From Methanobacteriota archaeon (GTDB taxonomy: Archaea > Methanobacteriota > Methanobacteria > Methanobacteriales > Methanobacteriaceae), in contig JAEYQZ010000018.1 of the NCBI GenBank assembly GCA_023409695.1, positions 1 through 29,006 of the forward strand: DNA of 29,006 nt. The letters are read 5' to 3'. The notes under the pieces are model-generated. The model made no database searches and was not told the DNA's origin. It worked only from the letters and a program-made list of their open reading frames with translations. This document shows positions 7,946-15,098 of this stretch, in pieces. The position numbers and the translations under genes are program-made. Positions within the stretch are counted from its first letter, which is position 1. Every line of letters begins with the position of its first letter.

Positions 7946-9175
7946 CTATTTTCTACCTTTCATTTTTACTTCCTTCAATATTTCCACAACAGGAAGTTTT
8001 TCACCAGCAAGTAAATTTATAGATGCTCCGCCGCCACTGCTTATATGAGTTATTCCTGAGGATAAACCCATCTGATTAGCTGCAGCAGCTAAATGCCCTC
8101 CTCCAATTATGGAATATCCATTTGAAGAAGCTATTGTATTTAATATATCTTCTGTACCGATGCTGAAACCTTCCTGCTCAAAAACCCCTGCAGGTCCATT
8201 TGCAAATATGGTTTTAGCATCTCTTATAAATTTGGCATATTCTGTGATAGTATTGGTTCCAATATCATATATTGGTTTATTTGGAATATTTTTAGTACAG
8301 TATTCTACTCTTGCATTATCTACACAAACAGCAACATCGTTGGGCATCTTAATCTGGCCATTGAATTCTTCAAGCAGTTGTTTGCCTTTTTCCACAAAGT
8401 CCAGGTAGCCTTTATTTATAATGAAATCTTCGTTATATTTTCCTAGATTTATTCCTGCAGCCCACAGGAAAATATTGGCGACGAGGCCTGTTGTAAGTAC
8501 AAAATCTGCGCTGCCATTCCTTAAAACGTTTTCCAAGACCATTATTGAGTCATCTACTTTTACTCCACCTAGGACATAAACACAAGGCTTTTCAGCATTA
8601 TCAACAGCACCATACAGCGACTTAAGTTCCTTTTCCATTATCCTGCCTGCACCTGATGGTAATTTCACTGCAAAGCCAACCAGGGAAGGCTGTGATCTAT
8701 GTGCAGCTGCAAATGCGTCGTTTATAAAGATGTCGATAATAGGATATAATTTCCGAACCATGTGTGTTTCGGCCTGCAAAGGAGGATCTCTTTTTAAAAT
8801 TTCCTCAGAATAAAATCTAACATTTTCAAGCAGGAGAATATCTCCTTTTTTCATTCTCTTTATTTCTTCCCTTGCAGCACTGCCAAAGATATCATCAATA
8901 TAATCCACAGGGCGATTTAAAATGTTTGAAAGTGCTTTCGCATGCTGCTGGAGTGTAGTAAAGTCCTTTTTTCCAGGTCTACTTTGATGAGCCAGCACAA
9001 CGGTTTTTGCACCCTTCTTTGAAATTTCTTCTATGGTTTCAGCGTGTAATTTAATTCTTGTGTCGTCTAGAATAGAACCAGTACTTGGATCTACAGGTGA
9101 ATTTATATCAACCCTTACAAGAACAGTTTTATCTTCTAAATTAAAGTCATCTATGGTATAAAATGGAAGGGACAT
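7946..9175 (-). CDS. pgk: Phosphoglycerate kinase
   Basis: Reversible phosphoryl transfer between 1,3-bisphosphoglycerate and ADP; in methanogens it works mainly in the gluconeogenic direction. The 409 residues match archaeal PGKs. The N-terminal substrate strand VRVDINSP holds R21, D23 and N25. LAHQSRPG contributes H63 and R66. The hinge and nucleotide site are marked by YVLGGVKVDD, FANGPAGVFE and SIIGGGHLAAA near the C-terminus. The start is an ATG with GGAGAG about 6 bases upstream. tpiA lies 221 bases upstream on the same strand, so the two glycolytic genes are neighbours but probably have separate promoters. Confidence 0.96.
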   Translation of the reverse strand: MSLPFYTIDDFNLEDKTVLVRVDINSPVDPSTGSILDDTRIKLHAETIEEISKKGAKTVVLAHQSRPGKKDFTTLQQHAKALSNILNRPVDYIDDIFGSAAREEIKRMKKGDILLLENVRFYSEEILKRDPPLQAETHMVRKLYPIIDIFINDAFAAAHRSQPSLVGFAVKLPSGAGRIMEKELKSLYGAVDNAEKPCVYVLGGVKVDDSIMVLENVLRNGSADFVLTTGLVANIFLWAAGINLGKYNEDFIINKGYLDFVEKGKQLLEEFNGQIKMPNDVAVCVDNARVEYCTKNIPNKPIYDIGTNTITEYAKFIRDAKTIFANGPAGVFEQEGFSIGTEDILNTIASSNGYSIIGGGHLAAAANQMGLSSGITHISSGGGASINLLAGEKLPVVEILKEVKMKGRK

Positions 9176-9246
9176 TTTTTCTCTCCAATTTAATTTTTTA
9201 ACATATTAATTATATTCACTCTAACATGAATAAGTACTGATTTTTA

Positions 9247-9339
9247 GTGAATGACCAAATTTTTGATACTATAAGATAATTTGTTTATGTGCTTTGAAGT
9301 TAGGCATAACTTTAATTAACTAAAAGTTACGTCATTCAC
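9247..9339. promoter_or_regulatory. Spaced 9-bp inverted repeat in the tpiA-pgk intergenic region
   Basis: GTGAATGAC (9247-9255) and GTCATTCAC (9331-9339) are exact reverse complements 75 bases apart. Between them lie further short inverted pairs such as AAGTTA/TAACTT. A weak TATA-like TATAATTA lies near 9207-9214 on the minus strand, between this region and pgk. The paired half-sites could bind a dimeric regulator or fold in a read-through transcript from tpiA. Inference from symmetry only. Confidence 0.4.
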
Positions 9340-9396
9340 CATAATTTTTATTTCGATCAGTGTTGTAACATGACTTATCAAATTTTATTTTTCATA

Positions 9397-10077
9397 TTAT
9401 ATTTTACTTACAAGATCCAGAAGAGCTTTTTTAGGATCATCTGCAAGAATTATTCCTGATGCAAGAAGTACCCCTTCACTTCCTAAGTCTATCGCTGCTT
9501 TCAGGTCATCTCCTGTGGATATTCCAGCACCACAGAGCACTCTTACTCCCGGATTGATGTTATGGATACTTTCTACAGTTTTTTCAACAATTTCAGGTTC
9601 TGCTTTGGATACAGGTATTCCAGATCCTATGAGTTCTGGAGGTTCTATGGCTACAAAGTCTGGATTTAACGTAGCAGCAGCAGAACTTGTTTCTATATTA
9701 TTCGTACAAACAACCGTGCTGAGTCCAAGTGAATCCGCTTTTTTAATTGCAGCATCAATTTCAAAAAGTTCTACTCTTCGTTCTGAATGGTTTATAAGAG
9801 TACCAGCTGCCCCGGCTTCTTTTATACATTCTGGTAAAATACTGCCAGTATGTCCTCCTGCCTCAATTATATCAATATGCTGAGCTAAAACAGGAATATC
9901 AACTTCTTCTGCAATCCTGTAAATATCTGCATATTGGGGTGCAACCATTATGTTTACACCGGTTTCTTTTGCAACACTCTCTGAACTTTTAGCAAGTTTT
10001 AGAGCATTTTCTCCTGTAGATTCTAAATATGTTTTAAAATTCAAAATTACAATTGGAGTTTCTTTAATTTCGTTCAT
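9397..10077 (-). CDS. tpiA: Triosephosphate isomerase
   Basis: Interconverts dihydroxyacetone phosphate and glyceraldehyde 3-phosphate. The 226-residue protein is the short archaeal form, about 25 residues shorter than bacterial TIM. Catalytic residues are visible: N13 and K15 in ILNFKTY, H97 in LINHSERR and E145 in AIEPPELIGSG, the last leading into the phosphate-gripping loop. An upstream in-frame codon would add seven residues, but GGAGG 6 bases before the ATG at 10077 makes that ATG the likely start (MNEIKETPIVILNF). It precedes pgk on the same strand. Confidence 0.95.
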   Translation of the reverse strand: MNEIKETPIVILNFKTYLESTGENALKLAKSSESVAKETGVNIMVAPQYADIYRIAEEVDIPVLAQHIDIIEAGGHTGSILPECIKEAGAAGTLINHSERRVELFEIDAAIKKADSLGLSTVVCTNNIETSSAAATLNPDFVAIEPPELIGSGIPVSKAEPEIVEKTVESIHNINPGVRVLCGAGISTGDDLKAAIDLGSEGVLLASGIILADDPKKALLDLVSKI

Positions 10078-10122
10078 GATTAGCCTCCAAAAAAGCAAAT
10101 ATAGTGTAATGTTATTTCTATG

Positions 10123-10140
10123 TCCTGAATATAAAAATAT
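10123..10140 (-). promoter_or_regulatory. Candidate tpiA TATA box
   Basis: The minus strand reads AAATATTTTTATATTC about 50-60 bases before the tpiA start. Initiation about 25 bases downstream would leave a leader of roughly 28 bases containing the GGAGG site. Judged by eye only. Confidence 0.4.
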
Positions 10141-10212
10141 TTTGGTATTATGTGGCAGACATAAACAAAAATAATTTGATCTGAGATGTGTTTAAATTAA
10201 AATTAAAACTAA

Positions 10213-10256
10213 AATTAAAAAAGAGTCCCTAAAAACTCGTTTTTTGTTTTTGGGAC
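10213..10256 (-). terminator. Hairpin plus T-run ending the transglutaminase-like gene
   Basis: GTCCC followed by T and A5 (10225-10235) pairs with T5GGGAC (about 10247-10256), a strong stem with one bulged base. On the minus strand it is followed by TCTTTTTTAATTT (10213-10224). It lies about 50 bases past the stop of the gene at 10304-10945 and would also insulate tpiA from read-through. Confidence 0.6.
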
Positions 10257-10303
10257 CAATCGATTTTAAGTGAAGTAAATTTGAAATTACAGTTTGAGCG
10301 GGA

Positions 10304-10945
10304 CTATACAATTAAATAATTGTATCCGTATGCTCTGTAAGGAACTGTTTTCCATTCTCCGTCTTGATATAACTGAACTGATCTATGTCTGCTTGAATAC
10401 GCTGTTGCGTATTGGATTACCCTTGATTTGTATCCTGCAGCTTTGAATTTCTTGTTTAAGTATGCGCTATATGCCCAACAATCACCGGCTTTATGTTTAA
10501 CTAAGCCATCAGCAGTGCTGACTCCACTTCTATAGCCGTATCCTGCGGCTGATTTCATAATGGAATTTAATGTTGGGTCGCTGAATGTATCTGCTTTACC
10601 ACTTGATTTATAGTTAGAATTGCTGTAACTTGATGCTGCTTTAGCTGTACTGGTTTTGTATTTATAGTAATATTTCCATGTGTAAGCCCAATAATAGTGC
10701 CATGTTCCATAGGATTTATACCAGTGTTTATACCAGTGCTTATACCAAACTTTAACTTTTACGGTAGAAGCAGCATTTACTTCTAAAATGTTTTTATGTT
10801 CGTTTAGACCAATTTGTGCATTATCGTCCGATGCATTTTGGTCTGATGCCCCTGCTATTGAAGGGCAAATGCCCACTGCCATACCTACTACTAGTAGCAG
10901 TGCGCACAATTTTTGTCGCTTAATTGTACCGCCTCCGTGTCCCAT
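10304..10945 (-). CDS. Exported transglutaminase-like cysteine protein with W/Y/K/H-rich repeat
   Basis: Predicted exported protein of about 213 residues. A signal peptide (KRQ, hydrophobic LCALLLVVGMAVGIC, then IAGA) is followed by a low-complexity region. At 67-97 lies a striking aromatic/basic tract starting with WYKH WYKH WYKS. The C-terminal half resembles the transglutaminase-like superfamily: C156 in HKAGDCWAYSAYL and H187 in SSRHRSVQLY. The usual third residue, an Asp after the His strand, is not obvious. In Methanobacteriales such domains include pseudomurein peptidases, so a wall role is plausible but inferred. Start: the TATA box near 11006 predicts initiation near 10981, which excludes an in-frame TTG at 10993. 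I use the ATG at 10945, although GGAGGCGGT lies inside the frame and could serve a rare ATT start at 10924. Confidence 0.75.
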   Translation of the reverse strand: MGHGGGTIKRQKLCALLLVVGMAVGICPSIAGASDQNASDDNAQIGLNEHKNILEVNAASTVKVKVWYKHWYKHWYKSYGTWHYYWAYTWKYYYKYKTSTAKAASSYSNSNYKSSGKADTFSDPTLNSIMKSAAGYGYRSGVSTADGLVKHKAGDCWAYSAYLNKKFKAAGYKSRVIQYATAYSSRHRSVQLYQDGEWKTVPYRAYGYNYLIV

Positions 10946-10997
10946 AGTACTAGATGTACTTACTTGGAACGTTTTGGACAATACAAAAATCAACCTA

Positions 10998-11014
10998 TAG
11001 CATATATAAATCTT
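10998..11014 (-). promoter_or_regulatory. TATA box for the transglutaminase-like gene
   Basis: The minus strand reads AAAGATTTATATATGC, a near-ideal archaeal TATA box. Initiation about 25 bases downstream falls near 10981, about 36 bases before the ATG at 10945. Confidence 0.6.
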
Positions 11015-11675
11015 TTGATTTTTTTGTCGAAAAAAAGCCTTTATACTGTTCTTTTTTAGATTTAAAGCGAGCTTAAAGTTAATTTAAAATAAGTATCTTA
11101 AAGAAGGAAACTTACTTCTCCATTTGGGTAGAAGGACTTCCATAAAACTCCCTTCCCTTAAAACATAAACGTTTAATATGTTACCTTGGGGTGGGTGATT
11201 TATTAAATTAAGTGTACAGTAATTCTAAACCCTATTTGAATAAATAAACTTTATTGTATCTTTAATTCTAACAAAAAGCAATTTTAATGGATTTATATAT
11301 TATAAAGCCTTCTTATATCTTGAATACAAAAAATAATAAATATTTGAAATTTAACCTAAATTTATATTACTTTTACGTTTTATTTTAACAAAAAAAGCAG
11401 ATTTAATTTGAATAAAATCATAAAACTTTGCTATGTTGTAATATGAAAATAACATTGGATATTGAAAAAAATTTATATACTGCAAATAAAATGATAAAAG
11501 TGAATTTATTTTGTATAATTTATTTTGAAGATTGAAAAATAACTCAAATATAAAAGTGATATAGATAATATTTCATATACTCATAGATCAGTAATGAATT
11601 AAATATGTTCATTTGTTATTGGATAAACGATTAAATCGGATATTATCAATAAACCTTAATTAAAGCAGGATTAAA
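11015..11675. other. AT-rich gene-free stretch with one compositionally distinct patch
   Basis: No convincing protein gene. About 11102-11160 is richer in C/G than its surroundings and contains short inverted pairs (AGAAG/CTTCT; GAAGG with CCTTC). On the minus strand it could encode an 18-codon peptide (MEVLLPKWRSKFPSLRYLF) after a GGGAG site at about 11153-11158. A plus-strand TATA-like TTTAAAATAAG precedes the patch at about 11082. It could be a small RNA or a gene remnant. A TATA-like TTTATATAC near 11470 is too far from twy1 to be a simple leader. Confidence 0.3.
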
Positions 11676-12590
11676 ATGTCATTAAACGCTGAAAACCTCA
11701 AAAAGCTTGAGAAAATGGGATACAGGTTTGTAGGAAATAATAAACATTCTGCAGCTAAAGTATGCCACTGGACTAAAAAGAGCATACTTGATGAAGGAGA
11801 ATGTTATAAACAAAAATTTTATGGTATAGAAAGCCACAGATGCCTGCAAATATCTCCAAGTGTCCCTTTCTGCCACCAAAAATGTTTGTTCTGCTGGAGA
11901 GATCTCTCAGTTACACAAACACAGTGGACTGGAGATTTTGACGAGCCTGGAGAAATTATCGACGGCAGTATTGAGGCTCAAAGAAATCTTCTCTGTGGTT
12001 TTTTTGGAAATGAAAAAGCAAACCCGAAAAAACTCCAGGAATCTCAGGATCCAAATAATGCTGCAATTTCACTTGCTGGTGAACCAATGCTGTATCCTAA
12101 AATAGATGACCTGATAGAAGAATTCCACAGGAGAAATTTCACCACATTCCTGGTTACAAATGGGATGACACCTGAAAAATTGGAAAGTCTCAAAGAAGAA
12201 CCAACCCAGCTTTATGTGTCCCTTGATGCTCCAAATAAAGATATATATAATAAATTATGCAATCCTCAGGTAGAAAATGGGTGGAATAATCTAAATAAAA
12301 GCCTTGATTTACTTTCAAGCTTTGACTGCAGGAAAGTTCTGAGAATGACCTGTGTAAAAGGATACAATATGCAAAATGTGGACGAATATGCTGATATAAT
12401 TAAACGAACCAATCCGGATTTTGTTGAAATTAAAGCGTATATGTTCGTAGGATACTCCAGAAAAAGGCTGACTTTTGAAAACATGCCCTCAAATCAGGAA
12501 ATTTACGATTTTGCAAGTTCTGTAGCAGAGAAGTGTGGTTTGGAGATTAAAGATAAAGCATATGAAAGCAGAGTCGTGCTTTTAAAATAA
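11676..12590 (+). CDS. twy1: tRNA 4-demethylwyosine synthase (TYW1/Taw1, radical SAM)
   Basis: Radical SAM enzyme that condenses pyruvate carbons onto N1-methylguanosine-37 of tRNA-Phe to build the tricyclic imG-14 base, the second step of wyosine synthesis. The 304 residues match archaeal TYW1, which lacks the flavodoxin domain of the eukaryotic enzyme. C66, C70 and C73 (CHQKCLFC) bind the SAM cluster. C30, C43 and C56 bind the second [4Fe-4S] cluster. K45 in ECYKQKFYGI corresponds to the pyruvate-binding lysine of the Methanocaldococcus enzyme. SLAGEPMLYP and FLVTNGM are core-barrel motifs. The ribosome site is weak (AGCAGGA). It is monocistronic, followed by a hairpin. Gene naming varies (taw1, twy1). 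Confidence 0.94.
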   Translation: MSLNAENLKKLEKMGYRFVGNNKHSAAKVCHWTKKSILDEGECYKQKFYGIESHRCLQISPSVPFCHQKCLFCWRDLSVTQTQWTGDFDEPGEIIDGSIEAQRNLLCGFFGNEKANPKKLQESQDPNNAAISLAGEPMLYPKIDDLIEEFHRRNFTTFLVTNGMTPEKLESLKEEPTQLYVSLDAPNKDIYNKLCNPQVENGWNNLNKSLDLLSSFDCRKVLRMTCVKGYNMQNVDEYADIIKRTNPDFVEIKAYMFVGYSRKRLTFENMPSNQEIYDFASSVAEKCGLEIKDKAYESRVVLLK

Positions 12591-12642
12591 TTTATATAAC
12601 TTATTTTTTGATAGTATTTCACATTATCGGTACTTTTTCTTT

Positions 12643-12673
12643 CTTTTTTAGTAAAAAAGTTTATATCAGTCTA
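12643..12673 (+). terminator. Hairpin downstream of twy1
   Basis: CTTTTTT (12643-12649) and AAAAAAG (12653-12659) form a stem with an AGT loop, preceded by a T-rich run (ACTTTTTCTTT). It lies about 50 bases past the twy1 stop and ahead of the DUF1002 gene. Plausible T-rich archaeal terminator. Confidence 0.4.
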
Positions 12674-12761
12674 TATGCTAAGAATCATTGAATTAAAAAT
12701 TAAATAGGCTACTAACCAAAATTGTTAGATCAATAGTTCATTGACTAAATGAGGTGGTTAA

Positions 12762-13631
12762 ATGAAAAAGTATATAGCAGTGATTCTGCTGGTATTAATG
12801 ACTATAGCCCCAATATATGGTGCTTCAGGGTTTGCAATAACCTTGGGAGTAGCTACGAATTCAAATTCCCAATATAAGAATTCTGTAATGGATTATTTCC
12901 AGTCTCATACTGATAAAAATTTAAGCACAGCTACTACCAAGCTTGTTACAGCATCTGAAGTTAATGAAATTTCTCAAAACATAACTGGAAAAATTTACTC
13001 TTCGAGTCAGATATACTCATGTGCTATGGTGGATTTAAGTTATAAAAATGGAATTAACGTTACAGTAGATAGCAGTAAAATAAATGTTGTTACTCCTAAA
13101 ATGTATGCAAATGCACTAAAATCTTTAGGAATCAACAATGGATATGTGGTAGTTACTTCTCCTGTTGTATCCTCTGGAGAATCTGCTTTAGCAGGTGTAT
13201 TAAAATCTTACGAACTTGCAGTAGGTGCTCAAATCCCTGACAACGCTAAACAAGCTGCAACAGATACATTATACACAGAAACTAAGATAGCAAACCAGAC
13301 AGGTCAGAGTCCTGATACAATAGCTAACCTTTTTGAACAGGTTCAAAATGAAGTTCAAAAGCAGAATTTACAGAATGCAAGTCAAATTAAAGTAATTGTA
13401 ATCAACGTTGCTAACAATCTGAACATCAATATCAGTGATTCACAGGCACAGGAAATTGCAAATACTATATCTAATTCACAACAAGTGCAAGGAGAACTGG
13501 CAGGGTTTAAGTCACAACTGCAGAACGTTACAGGGCAACTGTCACAGTCCGGCGGAATATTAAGTCAGATAATGAGTTACATACAATCTGCAATTGACTA
13601 TTTAAAAAGTCTAATATTTGGACAGCAGTAA
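12762..13631 (+). CDS. DUF1002 exported protein
   Basis: Recognised as a DUF1002 protein (PF06207; relative of Bacillus YpuA), a family of unknown function shared by Firmicutes and Methanobacteriales. A signal peptide covers residues 1-21 (KK, then a hydrophobic stretch ending YGAS). The mature part holds the typical LGVATNSN...QYKNSVMDYF opening, a middle AMVDLSYKNGINV...ITPKMYANAL-like section, and SGESALAGVLKSYE. The last ~120 residues are helical and Gln/Asn-rich, probably coiled coil, with a final YIQSAIDYLKSLIFGQQ. Start ATG has GAGGTGG 5 bases upstream. An envelope or extracellular role is inferred from the signal peptide. A hairpin terminator follows. Confidence 0.82.
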   Translation: MKKYIAVILLVLMTIAPIYGASGFAITLGVATNSNSQYKNSVMDYFQSHTDKNLSTATTKLVTASEVNEISQNITGKIYSSSQIYSCAMVDLSYKNGINVTVDSSKINVVTPKMYANALKSLGINNGYVVVTSPVVSSGESALAGVLKSYELAVGAQIPDNAKQAATDTLYTETKIANQTGQSPDTIANLFEQVQNEVQKQNLQNASQIKVIVINVANNLNINISDSQAQEIANTISNSQQVQGELAGFKSQLQNVTGQLSQSGGILSQIMSYIQSAIDYLKSLIFGQQ

Positions 13632-13636
13632 AATAG

Positions 13637-13673
13637 TTGATAGATATATTCTATCAATATTTTCTTATTTTTT
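13637..13673 (+). terminator. Terminator after the DUF1002 gene
   Basis: TTGATAGA (13637-13644) and TCTATCAA (13650-13657) are exact reverse complements with a 5-base loop, followed by TATTTTCTTATTTTTT. It lies 6 bases past the stop, between two convergent genes. A separate perfect palindrome AATAGCGCTATT occupies 13692-13703. Confidence 0.65.
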
Positions 13674-13727
13674 AAGGTTAAATTTAGTTAAAATAGCGCT
13701 ATTAATGGTTAATAATTATTTTAAGCA

Positions 13728-14537
13728 CTAAATTCTTTTTAAGTCCAGTACTATAATCTGGGGACGTGCAAAGAACCTCATAGGTAACATGATAGTACCA
13801 ATACCATTGCTTACAACAAGTGTGGTGTTATTTTCCTTTATTGTGCCTGTTCTATATTTATTTCCATATTGGGAATGTGCGATAGGGGCCCAAAGCCCAA
13901 AAAATGTTATCTGACCTCCGTGAGTATGTCCTGAAAGCATTATATCTGCCTTCGATTTATCAAGTATCGGGAAAAAATCAGGATTATGCGTTACAATCAT
14001 TACAAAATCACTTTTATTTGCATCACCAATTGCAGAATATTGATCCTGAGTATCAGTAAGCATATCACCAACACCGCCAATTCTAATTTTAGCCCCTTGA
14101 TCATTAATCCAGAGTCCGGTATTGCCAATATACGTAATATTCGTATTTTTAATGGCTGCGAGGGATTCATTACGGGGATCATTATTTCCCAAAACACAGT
14201 AAACACCTAAAGGTGCTTTTAATTTGGAAAGTTCTGTAAAGCTAGAATTGACATATGGAGGTTCATCGCTTACATAATCTCCTCCAAGTAAAATCATGTC
14301 TGGATGCAGTTCATTTACCTGATTGACCAAATCTTGTGTTCCTTTCTGGTCAAAAAATGGCCATGATCCCATATGGACATCAGATATAAAAACTATTTTC
14401 TTACCATCAAACTGAGCAGGAATTTGATTTGATTCTATTGTGATCTCTTCAGTTTGAATCCAGTAAGGTTCAATTAAACTATAAATCATGAACGAAGTCA
14501 TGATAATTATAATAGCTAAACCAATTTTTTTAAGCAT
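13728..14537 (-). CDS. Membrane-anchored calcineurin-like metallophosphoesterase
   Basis: Two-metal phosphoesterase of the YkuE/YaeI-like branch. Residues 4-22 form one N-terminal membrane helix or uncleaved signal (KKIGLAIIIIMTSFMIY), placing the catalytic domain outside. Motifs in order: D53 and H55 in FISDVHMG, D87 in LLGGDYVS, N118 in VLGNNDPR, H184 in IVTHNPDFF, H204 and H206 in LSGHTHGGQ. The usual GNHD/E motif is GNND here, so the His normally assisting catalysis is Asn119. That variant is also seen in some YkuE-like enzymes. The substrate is unknown; phospholipid or lipid headgroups are possible by analogy. The ribosome site is poor. Convergent with DUF1002. Confidence 0.85.
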   Translation of the reverse strand: MLKKIGLAIIIIMTSFMIYSLIEPYWIQTEEITIESNQIPAQFDGKKIVFISDVHMGSWPFFDQKGTQDLVNQVNELHPDMILLGGDYVSDEPPYVNSSFTELSKLKAPLGVYCVLGNNDPRNESLAAIKNTNITYIGNTGLWINDQGAKIRIGGVGDMLTDTQDQYSAIGDANKSDFVMIVTHNPDFFPILDKSKADIMLSGHTHGGQITFFGLWAPIAHSQYGNKYRTGTIKENNTTLVVSNGIGTIMLPMRFFARPQIIVLDLKRI

Positions 14538-15098
14538 ATCATGTTCAACTCAAGCTTTTATAAGTTAGCATCAACATCTATTAAATTTAATTTTGTATAA
14601 ATTATTAGAATCTTAATTGTGCGGTTAAAAAATATAATATTTTCTATCCCCGGGGATTTTCAATATTAAATGCAGTTAAAAATAAAGCATTTAAGTCATG
14701 GGATGTTTGAAAACCACAAAAATATATTCAATATTTGTACATATTTGGGCATTTTTAGGGCATTTTTTTTAATTTTAATGCTTTATATTATATATTAGAA
14801 TGATTTTTGTTATTTATATAATATTAAAACGCAATAATAGATATAATAGCATTCTATTGAGTGATATCCAGATTTATTAGTACTGAATTATTAGATTAAT
14901 CCTAATAAACCACAATACAAATTATCTCCACTAATCTATAATAAAGTATAAAAATAATAGTAAGTTATGATAATATAATATGAAATAAAGAATTTAGATG
15001 AATTCACAGACACTGTAAGTTATATTTTAATAATAAAACATAATAATAATAGTTAAAAAATAGTGTTAATTATTACATATTTTCTCATGAGGATATAA
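14538..15098. other. AT-rich intergenic region with a GC palindrome
   Basis: Divergent spacer between the phosphoesterase (minus) and the histidine kinase (plus). No open frame with a ribosome site was found. It holds the palindrome described separately at 14646-14657 and a direct repeat of GGGCATTTTT near 14747 and 14758. I could not choose a clear TATA box for the kinase among many AT runs. Confidence 0.5.
14646..14657. promoter_or_regulatory. GC palindrome in AT-rich spacer, candidate operator
   Basis: ATCCCCGGGGAT is a perfect 12-bp palindrome about 110 bases upstream of the phosphoesterase start. It is flanked by AATATT on both sides at similar distances, so the symmetry extends over about 32 bases. 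Such a GC block stands out in this surrounding. A regulator site is inference. Confidence 0.4.

Noticed and set aside
10946..10993. N-terminal extension of the transglutaminase-like protein
   Set aside because: The TTG at 10993 lies upstream of the transcription start predicted from the TATA box, and the signal peptide begins after the ATG at 10945.
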